A DNA stretch of 40,649 bases from CAZJYI01 sp964550025 (GTDB lineage: Bacteria; Verrucomicrobiota; Kiritimatiellia; UBA8416; CAYOBW01), in assembly GCA_964550025.1 (NCBI GenBank), contig CAZJYI010000109.1, positions 1-40,649 on the forward strand, written 5' to 3'. The notes under the pieces were generated by a model. That model was not told the DNA's origin, did not search any database, and was given only the letters and a program-made list of their open reading frames with translations. This document shows positions 33,669 to 40,649 of this stretch, one piece after another. Numbering within the stretch: position 1 is the first letter of the stretch; every line of letters begins with the position of its first letter. A program made the translations under genes and the position numbers.

Positions 33669-36293
33669 ATGAAGAGAGGATCATCCTTCACAATCGGGAT
33701 TGCCGTTATGGGGGTGTTGCAGATGTGTAACCCGACGTCCGCGGGGATCTCCGAAGCGTTTGATGCATACAACGTCGTCTGGGACTCCCCGTCGAAGAAC
33801 TCCTCGGAGTCGATGCCCGTCGGCGGACACAGCATCGGTTTGAACGTCTGGGTTGAGAACGGCGACGTGCTGTTCTACATGCAGCGCAGCGGCAGTCTCA
33901 GTGAGAACGGGGAGTATCTGAAACTGGGCAGGATGCGTCTGCGGCTGCAGCCCAATCCTTTTGAAAATGGCTCTGCATACCGCCAGGAACTGAATCTGAG
34001 AGAGAGTACGGTTGAGATAGAGGGGAGTCGCACAGACGAGGGGAAGAACATCAAGGCTTGTGTTCGTGTCTGGGTGGAGATCGACGAACCTGTCGTTCAT
34101 GTCGATATCGACAGTGAAACGCCGATTAAGGTGTCTGCGTTCTACGAGAACTGGCGCACGAATGATGTCGAACTGACTGACGGTCAATATGGCGGGCGCT
34201 TCGGGTGTTTCAGCCTGGCCGGTTACCCTGGAAAGGTCGTACGACATGGCGATTCCGTTAAGCACGCGGACCGGGGCGTCCTCTTCTTCCATCGCAACCC
34301 TGACGACAAACTGATTCCGGATCTACTGATCAAACAGCAGGGACTCGAAGACTACGCCGACGAAATCTATGACGACCTGAAGCACCGTACCTTCGGGGGA
34401 ATCCTGCAGGGCGAGGGGTTCGTGCCGGATGGGACGGAAGACGGGAAGTACCTTCTGACACCGTACCGAGCGTGGAAACTGAGGAGCGAACAGGCTTCCA
34501 GGAAGCACAGGCTGCAGGTGGTGACACATATAGCCCAGGAGCCTGACCAGGCAGCGTGGGAAGCACATCTATCGGCGAGAGCTGCGAAGGCGGCCGGCAA
34601 TCAGGTTGAAGCGAGAGCGCGCATGCTGGCATGGTGGGACGCATTCTGGAAGCGAAGCTGGATCGTGCCGCGGATGGAAGCAGGCGACAGGGACAGTCGC
34701 GTCTGGCGGGCGGGAAGGAACTACCAGCTGTTCCGTTACCAGTTGGGCTGCAACTCCCGAGGCGAGTATCCCAGCAAGTTCAACGGCGGCAGTTTCACCT
34801 TCGACTCCTCCCTCGTGAAGAGCGGGAAGAAGTTCGGACCGGACTGGCGGCAATGGGGAGGAGCCGTACACACGGCGCAGAACCAACGCCTCGTGTACTG
34901 GCCTATGCTCAAGGCTGGAGATGCGGACATGATGAAGCCGCAGTTCGAACTCTACCGAAAGGGACTGCCGGCTGCGCGCGCTCGCGTGAAAGAGCATTTC
35001 GGGCATGCCGGTGCCGTGTTCAGCGAATACGCAAGCGCAACGGGGCTGGCGCTGGGTGCGGGCTGGGGATGGCAGGGCAAGCGTCGCGGCAGGGGAGCAG
35101 AGATTCCTTTCGGTGATCCCCGAGCGGATGCGACTAAGAGCTATGGAGCTCCCGTCGAGAAGGGAGTTATGGCGAATGGGGCTATTTCCTACCACTGGGA
35201 GTCACAGGTCGAACACGCATACATGCTTCTCGAAGCGAATCGCTTCACCGGCATGGATATCTCCGCCTATCTGCCGTTTATCAGGGAGTCGCTGATCTTC
35301 TTTGATGAGCATTACCAGAAGCGACGCGTCATGCGGGACAAAGAGCCGCTTGATGAAAACGGCAAACTGGTGATCTTCCCTTCGACCTCATGCGAATCGT
35401 ACCGCGGCGCCACCAACCCCAGCGATCTGGTGGCGGGTCTGTCGGCTTGCATCGAGAGTATTCTCGCACAGAAGATCGGGACCGACGCCGACAGAAGCTA
35501 CTTTGAGGGTCTTCGTAAGCGTGTACCGGAGCTCGCGTTCGGAAAGGCGAAGAACGGTGCCCGCATCATCCTGCCGGCAGCGTCCCATAAACGTTACGGC
35601 AACTGCGAATGTCCGCAGTTCTATCCCTTGTTCCCGTTCAACCGATTCGCTCTTGGCCGGGATGACATGAAGGTGTTCCAGGATTCATGGACGTACGGGA
35701 CATTTCCCAAGAACATGGTCCAGAGTTGGCATCAGGACGGGATCTTCTTTGCCCGGATGGGGCTGACGAAAGAAGCGGCAGATTACAACCTCAAGAAACT
35801 TGCTGACAGTCCGCGACGTTTCCCCACCTTCTGGGGGCCGGGGCATGACTGGGTCCCAGACCACAACTGGGGCGGCACCGGCATGCTTGGCCTGCAGGAA
35901 ATGCTCATGCAGACCATCGGGGACAGCATCCGCCTGCTGCCGGCATGGCCGGATGACTGGGATGTCGACTTCAAGCTCCATGCGCCGATGCGGACAACGG
36001 TCGAGGCACGGGTTCGCGACGGGAAGATCGTCGAGCTCAAGGTCGACCCGCCGGAGCGGAAGAAGGACGTTGTGATTATGGGTGGGAGATCTGAGCTCCT
36101 GACATACCTCGCCCCAAAGTTGCGCTTTCTAGGGCCGTTCTGGAGCCTCCTCGGCCGTGTTTTTTGCCTCCCTACGCGTGCGCGCGTACGCGCGCGCGAG
36201 AAGCGCAAATCGAAATGGGAAACCGCGAGGTCAGATGATGCAGTTTCTGGAGGAACCAAGGGGGTATGTCCAGAGTTCAGGAGATCAGAGTAG
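33669..36293 (+). CDS. Secreted DUF5703-domain glycosidase-like protein (GH95-related architecture) with odd C-terminus
   Basis: This 874-residue protein has a DUF5703-type N-terminal beta domain (YNVVWDSPSKNSSESMPVGGHSIGLNVWVENGDVLFYMQRSG). An (alpha/alpha)6-barrel region like that of GH95 alpha-L-fucosidases follows (FNGGSFTFD, DWRQWGGAVHTAQNQRLVYWPMLKAGD, HDWVPDHNWGGTGMLGLQEMLMQ, LLPAWPDDWDVDFKLHAP). A signal peptide lies at about 1-25. Whether it hydrolyses fucose, galactose or another sugar is unknown. The last 60 or so residues after VVIMGG are unlike the family. They are basic, low in complexity (TRARVRAREKRKSKWE), and run through an alternating CG tract. A frameshift or loss of the old stop near 36080 would explain that tail. 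It is the last gene of the plus-strand degradation run. Confidence 0.75.
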   Translation: MKRGSSFTIGIAVMGVLQMCNPTSAGISEAFDAYNVVWDSPSKNSSESMPVGGHSIGLNVWVENGDVLFYMQRSGSLSENGEYLKLGRMRLRLQPNPFENGSAYRQELNLRESTVEIEGSRTDEGKNIKACVRVWVEIDEPVVHVDIDSETPIKVSAFYENWRTNDVELTDGQYGGRFGCFSLAGYPGKVVRHGDSVKHADRGVLFFHRNPDDKLIPDLLIKQQGLEDYADEIYDDLKHRTFGGILQGEGFVPDGTEDGKYLLTPYRAWKLRSEQASRKHRLQVVTHIAQEPDQAAWEAHLSARAAKAAGNQVEARARMLAWWDAFWKRSWIVPRMEAGDRDSRVWRAGRNYQLFRYQLGCNSRGEYPSKFNGGSFTFDSSLVKSGKKFGPDWRQWGGAVHTAQNQRLVYWPMLKAGDADMMKPQFELYRKGLPAARARVKEHFGHAGAVFSEYASATGLALGAGWGWQGKRRGRGAEIPFGDPRADATKSYGAPVEKGVMANGAISYHWESQVEHAYMLLEANRFTGMDISAYLPFIRESLIFFDEHYQKRRVMRDKEPLDENGKLVIFPSTSCESYRGATNPSDLVAGLSACIESILAQKIGTDADRSYFEGLRKRVPELAFGKAKNGARIILPAASHKRYGNCECPQFYPLFPFNRFALGRDDMKVFQDSWTYGTFPKNMVQSWHQDGIFFARMGLTKEAADYNLKKLADSPRRFPTFWGPGHDWVPDHNWGGTGMLGLQEMLMQTIGDSIRLLPAWPDDWDVDFKLHAPMRTTVEARVRDGKIVELKVDPPERKKDVVIMGGRSELLTYLAPKLRFLGPFWSLLGRVFCLPTRARVRAREKRKSKWETARSDDAVSGGTKGVCPEFRRSE
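36173..36198. other. 26-bp alternating pyrimidine-purine tract (Z-DNA-prone)
   Basis: From 36173 to 36198 every base alternates pyrimidine and purine, mostly CG. It contains the perfect 16-bp palindrome GCGCGCGTACGCGCGC at 36180-36195. Such tracts favour Z-DNA or cruciforms and are prone to slippage. It lies in the atypical 3' end of the DUF5703 frame, next to a TTTTTT run. Confidence 0.6.
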
Positions 36294-36317
36294 TGCCTTT
36301 TGGAAGGAAGGACACTC

Positions 36318-36400
36318 CTCACCCGCCACGCTGGAGGCGTGGCGACCTCACCCGCAAGGGGAGAGGTCGGGACGGCTACGCCGGACCGGGTTAGGGGACC
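36318..36400. repeat. Palindromic intergenic repeat between convergent genes
   Basis: CGCCACGC/GCGTGGCG (36324-36344) is an 8-bp stem with a 5-base loop. It is bracketed by two direct copies of CCTCACCCGC, at 36318 and 36346. After the second copy, GGGGAGAGGTCGGGACGG runs into a CCGGGTTAGGGG end that is roughly inverted to CCTCACCCG. It lies between the convergent DUF5703 and atpK genes and may act as a two-way terminator, though no T-run is present. Confidence 0.5.
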
Positions 36401-36446
36401 GGCGTTGTCCTCAGGGCGAGAGCACGCTCCGTCTTGACATCTCCGC

Positions 36447-36893
36447 CTATGCCGCGGCGCTCGGGATGTTGATCATGAGGAGAATCATGACCAGCAGGGC
36501 GACGGATTCGATGACGCCGATCACCATGATGTAGTCGGCCAGGCCCTTGCCGGTTTCGCCGATGGCATCGCAGGCGCGGGCGCCGGCTTTGCCCTGGAAC
36601 CAGGCACTCATCCCCATGGCCAGGCCGGCTCCGAGTCCCATGACGGTCTGGTAGGTGTAGTACTCCGGGCCGAGCTCGCTGCCGATCATGGCGTTGTTGA
36701 AGATCATTCCGTAGAAGAGCTGCGAGAGCGGTGCGCCGATGAAGATGAAAAGCGCAAAGGGCGCCTTTGTTCCCTCCTTGAACTTCTTCTTCATCACGCC
36801 GATGGCGGCCATGCCCGCCGTGCCGATTCCCAGTGCCGAACCTGCCGCCGCCAACGCGAGGGACAATCCCATGTCGCCAAAACTGCCTTCCAT
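36447..36893 (-). CDS. atpK: A/V-type ATPase subunit K (membrane rotor proteolipid)
   Basis: This 148-residue protein has four membrane helices in two hairpins and is the rotor ring subunit that binds the coupling ion. The key acid is E129 in helix 4 (VIGVIESVALL). S57-Q58 and Y61 in helix 2, Q100 in helix 3 and E129 copy the Na+ ligand set of Enterococcus hirae NtpK (T64-Q65, Y68, Q110, E139) with the same spacings of 4 and 29. This suggests Na+ rather than H+ coupling. AAGGAG lies 7 bases before the ATG. It is the last gene of the operon, 23 bp after atpI. Confidence 0.92.
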   Translation of the reverse strand: MEGSFGDMGLSLALAAAGSALGIGTAGMAAIGVMKKKFKEGTKAPFALFIFIGAPLSQLFYGMIFNNAMIGSELGPEYYTYQTVMGLGAGLAMGMSAWFQGKAGARACDAIGETGKGLADYIMVIGVIESVALLVMILLMINIPSAAA

Positions 36894-36916
36894 CTCATTT
36901 CTCCTTCATTTTCTCA

Positions 36917-38695
36917 TCATTCACGGAAGGGATCATATTCCCTCCCGGTCCATTCGTTCCCGATATGACCGGCGAACTCGAGCATCTTGAGCCTGATGCC
37001 GTGGACGACGACGCCCATCGCGCTCAGGGCCAGGTTGAGAGCATGCCCGAGGAACAGCACGAGTGCCGCCAGGAGCACGTTGACGCTCCGGGCGTCGCCG
37101 GCCATGTTGTTGAAACTGTGCGCCAGGACCACGGCCGTGTAGCCGACGGCAAACAGACGCATGTAGGACACGATGTCCGAGAAGCCGCCGATCAGGGCGA
37201 GGGGGAGTTGGATCACGGTTTCCCTGACGCCTTTGAGGAGGTTGGCCTGGTAGTTGGTGAACAGGAGGGCGACCACCGCGCCGACGGCCAGGATGATGCC
37301 GGCGGCTCCCGGGAACGCGGCTTTGAAGATCAGCGTCCGTACAAGGAAGAAGAGTCCCCAGAGAATCAACACCCAGCCGAGATCCGCCAGGCAGCGCAGC
37401 GAGTTAATCTTCTTCCAGGCGGCCGTCAGGTGTGCCACGGAAAGGTGTACGGCCCCGATGAGAAAGCAGATGCCCATCATGAACTGGGTCGATTCCTTGG
37501 AGGAGTTGAGTATGCCGTCCCGACTGAAGCTGGCGATCTTCTCGAGCACCAGCGGCCTGAGTAGCGGGTGTGAGCCAAGGGCCGCGGACCCGAAGTAGGT
37601 GCCGCTCAACACACCCCAGATCACGGTCCCGGTGCAGAGGACATAGAGGAGGATGAACGGTTGCCGCGGGGCGTCCTTCATCTTCCTCCGGGCCACGGCG
37701 GTGGCGATCATGAACACGGCCCCGTAGCCGGCATCGCCGATCAGCATGGCGAAGAAGAGACTGAAGAAGAGCAGGAACCACATGCTGATGTCGTGCTCGT
37801 GATAGCCCGGCACGGTCCCCAGGAACTTGAACACGGGGTCGATAATGCTGACCCAGCGCGGGTTTCTGATCAGCGTGGGGGCCTCTTCGGCCTGCGCGTC
37901 CTCGAAGACATAGCCCCACGCGTGCTCCTCGGCGGCCGCCCTGACGCGTTCAACCGCGTCGACGGGAAGGAACCCCTCAAGGTAGCAGATGTCATCCGTT
38001 CCGCCCATGCCCGCCTTTACGCGGGCATAGTGGAGCTCCTCTTCGAGTCGCGCCCGGTGGTCTTTGAGAAGGCCCGCATACTCCCCCATGGCCGCCAGCC
38101 GGTCCCTGAGGACGAGCAACCGTTCCTCGACGTCCCGAAGCTTGCCGTGGAGCGTCTCCTGCGACTCCCGGGGAAGATGTTCCTTCTGGAACGGGAGCTC
38201 CTCGTCACTGTCGTGGGCGATGTGGGCCAGGAGGATGCTGTCACCGTCCCGTCCCACCCGGTAGAGATCGTCCCGTTCCTCGTCCTGCCCTTCGTAGCGG
38301 TCCTTGTGAACGGAGTAGAGCCGGACGGAGACTCCCGACTCCCGAAGATTGCGGATGGAGTCCAGCGAGACGTTACTCCATTTCCTGAAGACCGCGATTC
38401 GGGACTCGATTTCCTCCTCTTCCAAGAGACGCTCCTCCAATTCCTCGTCGAGGTCCAGTACCTCCATGACAACGGATTCGGGGTTCTTCTTCGAGGGGGC
38501 GGGTCCCGTTGCGGCGCCGATTCTGGCGAGCGCCTGGTCCGCGTTGGCGAGTCGGCCTTCGAGCTCTGCCGTATCGCTGGAGCTCGTCTTTCCTTCGGTC
38601 ACATGGAGGACGCCGAGCTTCCGCAGTACCTTGAGCGCTTCGTCGCGGTCGCTGAGTCCGACGAAGAGAGCCGCCTTTTTCATGGGGACTATCAT
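36917..38695 (-). CDS. atpI: A/V-type ATPase subunit I (a-subunit homologue)
   Basis: This 592-residue stator and ion-channel subunit starts MIVPMKKAALFVGLSDRDEALKVLRKLGVLHV, as in the family. About 300 soluble residues with coiled coils follow (LRDVEERLLVLRDRLAAMGEYAGLL), then seven or eight membrane helices. The essential channel Arg is R513 in SYMRLFAVG. The ATG at 38695 overlaps the atpD stop (ATGA), so an upstream in-frame start is rejected. Together with K it forms the ion path. Confidence 0.93.
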   Translation of the reverse strand: MIVPMKKAALFVGLSDRDEALKVLRKLGVLHVTEGKTSSSDTAELEGRLANADQALARIGAATGPAPSKKNPESVVMEVLDLDEELEERLLEEEEIESRIAVFRKWSNVSLDSIRNLRESGVSVRLYSVHKDRYEGQDEERDDLYRVGRDGDSILLAHIAHDSDEELPFQKEHLPRESQETLHGKLRDVEERLLVLRDRLAAMGEYAGLLKDHRARLEEELHYARVKAGMGGTDDICYLEGFLPVDAVERVRAAAEEHAWGYVFEDAQAEEAPTLIRNPRWVSIIDPVFKFLGTVPGYHEHDISMWFLLFFSLFFAMLIGDAGYGAVFMIATAVARRKMKDAPRQPFILLYVLCTGTVIWGVLSGTYFGSAALGSHPLLRPLVLEKIASFSRDGILNSSKESTQFMMGICFLIGAVHLSVAHLTAAWKKINSLRCLADLGWVLILWGLFFLVRTLIFKAAFPGAAGIILAVGAVVALLFTNYQANLLKGVRETVIQLPLALIGGFSDIVSYMRLFAVGYTAVVLAHSFNNMAGDARSVNVLLAALVLFLGHALNLALSAMGVVVHGIRLKMLEFAGHIGNEWTGREYDPFRE

Positions 38696-39315
38696 GAGAC
38701 CGCTGCCCGCTTCTTCCTGCGTTTCTTGTCCAGCTTGCCCTTGGAGATCTTGCCGCAAACCACGCTGGCTGTCTGTTGATCGCCAAGGAAAATGCGGATC
38801 TTCCGGATGTTCTCTCGAGTCTCGGGGATCTTCACCTTCTCGAAGAGGCTGATGCGCTGGACCGTCGTGTTCAGTTCTTCGGTAATGATGTCTTTCTGTT
38901 CCCCCAGGATCTTCAACTCGATTTTGAGTAGAACGGCCTGCTTCAGGACCCTGAGACCGGCGTCAATCCAGAACGGGTATTTCATCAGGTCATAGTCGTG
39001 CTCCGCGAAAACGATATCGTCCAGCGTGGGGATATCGATCCCGGCCACGTTGCCCGGTTGCACCTTGACCTCCTCGACCTTGAAGAACTGGTTGAGGTCT
39101 ACATCCTCTCCGAAGACGGCGACCCATTGCGCGACATCGGCCTGAAGCGCTTCGATCTCGGTCTCCTTCGCCGCCATGCTCATCCGGATCTCGTGGATTT
39201 CGTTGAAGAGCTGAGTCTTCCTCAGTTTCAGCGTCGGCAGGAAACGCATGAACCGTCGGAGGTTCTTCTTCTCTTTGCTCAGAGATTCCTTGGTCAGCTT
39301 CAGTTTGCCTGCCAT
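38692..39315 (-). CDS. atpD: A/V-type ATPase subunit D (central stalk)
   Basis: This 207-residue subunit is almost wholly alpha-helical and forms the central rotor shaft that links the A3B3 head to the membrane ring. KLKLTKESLSKEKKNLRRFMRFLPTLKLRKTQL is the typical N-terminal helix, and ISLFEKVKIPETRENIRKIRIFLGDQQTASVVCGKISKGK is the typical C-terminal one. The tail is very basic (KLDKKRRKKRAA). The start overlaps the end of the DUF2764 gene by 16 bases and the stop overlaps atpI by 4, both signs of coupled translation. Confidence 0.93.
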   Translation of the reverse strand: MAGKLKLTKESLSKEKKNLRRFMRFLPTLKLRKTQLFNEIHEIRMSMAAKETEIEALQADVAQWVAVFGEDVDLNQFFKVEEVKVQPGNVAGIDIPTLDDIVFAEHDYDLMKYPFWIDAGLRVLKQAVLLKIELKILGEQKDIITEELNTTVQRISLFEKVKIPETRENIRKIRIFLGDQQTASVVCGKISKGKLDKKRRKKRAAVS

Positions 39316-39836
39316 CGGTATCCATCCAGATTGATTTCAAGCGTGTCGATTGCCACGAGTTGTTCGAACCGGCCACGGCCGGCGACTTCATCGAATGTGG
39401 CCTTCCGCTCCAGGATCTGCAGGTGCAGCGAGTAGATCACCAGGGCCGTGAGGTCGTCGTAGTGTACGTGCCTGCGCGCGGCCAGGAACTCCCACTGCAG
39501 TTCGAGGAGTTTCGTCTCCGCCACCAGGGGCGTTTCGTCGCGCACGTAGGCGGTCGGGAACATGTGTGTCTTGTGGTCGTGCCCAAGACGGTGGTTCTCG
39601 CGGAAATTGGCCAGGTCCCGGCGAAGGTCGTGTTGAAATTCGGACCACTCCCGGAGCAGCTCGAAGCCGTGCTCCGCGGCCTGGTAGTCATGCAGATCCG
39701 CCCGCGCCAGGACGGCATACTCCTGCTCAGAGAGCCACTTCTCCGCCTGCTCCAGGAACTCCTCGAGCGAGGGGAATTCGGTTTCCTGAAAACTCAGGGT
39801 CGGCAGTTGCGCCAGAAGAAAGGGATAGCTGCTCAT
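39300..39836 (-). CDS. DUF2764 family protein of the A/V-type ATPase operon
   Basis: This 178-residue protein starts MSSYPFLLAQLPTLSFQETEFPSLEEFLEQ, as DUF2764 members do. The family occurs in the ATPase operons of Chlamydiae and other bacteria with A/V-type enzymes. Its role is unproven, and a stator or assembly part, perhaps replacing a C-like subunit, has been considered. It is mostly helical with no membrane segment. It overlaps atpE by 4 bases (ATGA) and atpD by 16. Confidence 0.85.
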   Translation of the reverse strand: MSSYPFLLAQLPTLSFQETEFPSLEEFLEQAEKWLSEQEYAVLARADLHDYQAAEHGFELLREWSEFQHDLRRDLANFRENHRLGHDHKTHMFPTAYVRDETPLVAETKLLELQWEFLAARRHVHYDDLTALVIYSLHLQILERKATFDEVAGRGRFEQLVAIDTLEINLDGYRWQAN

Positions 39837-40441
39837 TTCAGCAAGTCGGCAATACCCGGGTTGATGTTGGCCTTGAGGGCTTCCAGGATCGTCTCTTCGG
39901 AGAAGTCGTAGTTGACTTCCTCGTCCTTGAGGAACAGCCGGAACCCCTTCGTGATATTCTTGTTGGTCTTGAGCTCTACGGCGTCCCGGAACTCCTCTTT
40001 CACGGCGACCTGAATGATCTGCAGGAGTTGCGCTCTCTTCTTCTCGTCGACCTGGATCTCAGCCGCATTGTCGCGAGTCCACGTGTTGATCAGGGTGGCG
40101 ATAAGGTGCTTGAGCAGTTCCTCGTCTTCAAGCTCCGTCGCAATCCGGGTGCGGAATGCGTTGTCGAAGAGCTCTCTCACCTTCGATTTGAGCGAAAGCA
40201 CCATGTCCCGCCCCGCCAGTTCGATGGCGGAAACGGCATTCTGCCGGTACTTCTCCGCATCGGACCGGGCCTTGGCCCGCAGGCTCTCCGCTTCCTCGCG
40301 CGCCTGCTTCAGGATGGCTTCAGCGTCCTTCGTTGCCTTGTCGACGATCTCGGTCCCTTTTGCGTTGGCCTTGTCCACGCCTTCGGTCTGAAGTTTGCTG
40401 ACAAGCGCATCGAGGTTCATGTCTGTTTCTTTTTCGGCCAT
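39833..40441 (-). CDS. atpE: A/V-type ATPase subunit E (peripheral stalk)
   Basis: This 202-residue protein has a long charged coiled coil in its first half (KATKDAEAILKQAREEAESLRAKARSDAEKYRQ) and a globular C-terminal part, as in the E subunit of the stator stalk. The ATG at 40441 lies 2 bases after the end of atpB, with AGGAGG inside that gene's last codons; starts further up would overlap atpB. In Chlamydiae atpE comes first in the operon, before atpA, whereas here it follows atpB. Confidence 0.88.
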   Translation of the reverse strand: MAEKETDMNLDALVSKLQTEGVDKANAKGTEIVDKATKDAEAILKQAREEAESLRAKARSDAEKYRQNAVSAIELAGRDMVLSLKSKVRELFDNAFRTRIATELEDEELLKHLIATLINTWTRDNAAEIQVDEKKRAQLLQIIQVAVKEEFRDAVELKTNKNITKGFRLFLKDEEVNYDFSEETILEALKANINPGIADLLK

Positions 40442-40443
40442 AA

Positions 40444-40649
40444 TCAAGCCTCCTCTTTCTTCGGCCAGAAGGCCTCCACCAGGTCGGAGGGCAGGCGCGT
40501 TTCTTCCCTGTCGAAACAGGCGGCCAGCATCTCCCATGCGCCATCCAACGCGGATTCGAGCGGCACGTTCACGGACAGATCCATCATGGTCTCTTCGAAC
40601 ATCTTCCCGTACTTCAGCAGCTTGTTGTCCCACTCGCTCATGCGGAACC
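40444..40649 (-). CDS. atpB: A/V-type ATPase subunit B, C-terminal end (rest outside window)
   Basis: The frame is open to the window edge. The visible 68 residues include LLKYGKMFEETMM and VPLESALDGAWEMLAACFDREETRLPSDLVEAFWP. These line up with the last helices of the non-catalytic B subunit (Thermus: FGDAFERRF ... RSIEESLQIAWALLSMLP ... IGKYY). The stop is 2 bases from atpE. The assignment rests on this short stretch plus context. Confidence 0.65.
   Translation of the reverse strand, partial: FRMSEWDNKLLKYGKMFEETMMDLSVNVPLESALDGAWEMLAACFDREETRLPSDLVEAFWPKKEEA

Overview
This 40.6 kb, GC-rich window most likely comes from a heterotroph of the PVC superphylum. A Kiritimatiellota-like member fits best, but this rests on gene content only, since there is no rRNA or housekeeping marker. 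The pointers are secreted formylglycine sulfatases next to glycosidases, a tri-heme HzsA-like beta-propeller protein, parallel beta-helix proteins that end in a PVC-style C-terminal module, and an A/V-type ATPase operon containing a DUF2764 gene.

Left edge (1-3805, minus strand): hsdR and hsdM of a type I restriction-modification system. hsdM runs off the window, and hsdR lacks its N-terminus at the border with the first sulfatase. 3837-12369: a sulfatase with carbohydrate-binding-like and PVC C-terminal regions, a VapBC toxin-antitoxin pair, a secreted beta-helix protein and the tri-heme protein. The sulfatase and the tri-heme gene share a 33-bp upstream element. 12409-17712: a small membrane protein without a convincing start, a lone AAA ATPase, a second, larger beta-helix protein with nine Cys-ladder coils, and a frameshifted, internally deleted third paralogue. 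All three beta-helix genes have TTGCNN-N17-TANCAT-type promoters.

17713-22508: a hairpin-rich spacer, a large alpha-2-macroglobulin-like protein with an intact thioester motif, and REP-like hairpins. 22529-36293: a co-directional run of secreted polysaccharide-degrading enzymes: two DUF1680 (GH127/GH146-type) beta-L-arabinofuranosidase-like proteins, a very large GH106-like protein, a second sulfatase, and a DUF5703/GH95-like protein. A divergently oriented MazEF pair with a near-consensus promoter interrupts it. Together these suggest breakdown of a sulfated glycan containing arabinofuranose and deoxyhexose (rhamnose or fucose). No SusC/SusD, transporter, sulfatase-maturase or regulator gene is visible.

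36447-40649 (minus strand): tightly overlapping genes of an A/V-type ATPase in the transcription order atpB (3' end only), atpE, DUF2764, atpD, atpI, atpK. The K subunit keeps the residues and spacing of the Na+ site of Enterococcus NtpK.

I saw no tRNA, rRNA, transposase or CRISPR array. No single locus is clearly a new system. The most unusual items are the beta-helix paralogue family with shared promoters and C-terminal module, the 33-bp element, and the truncated hsdR junction.
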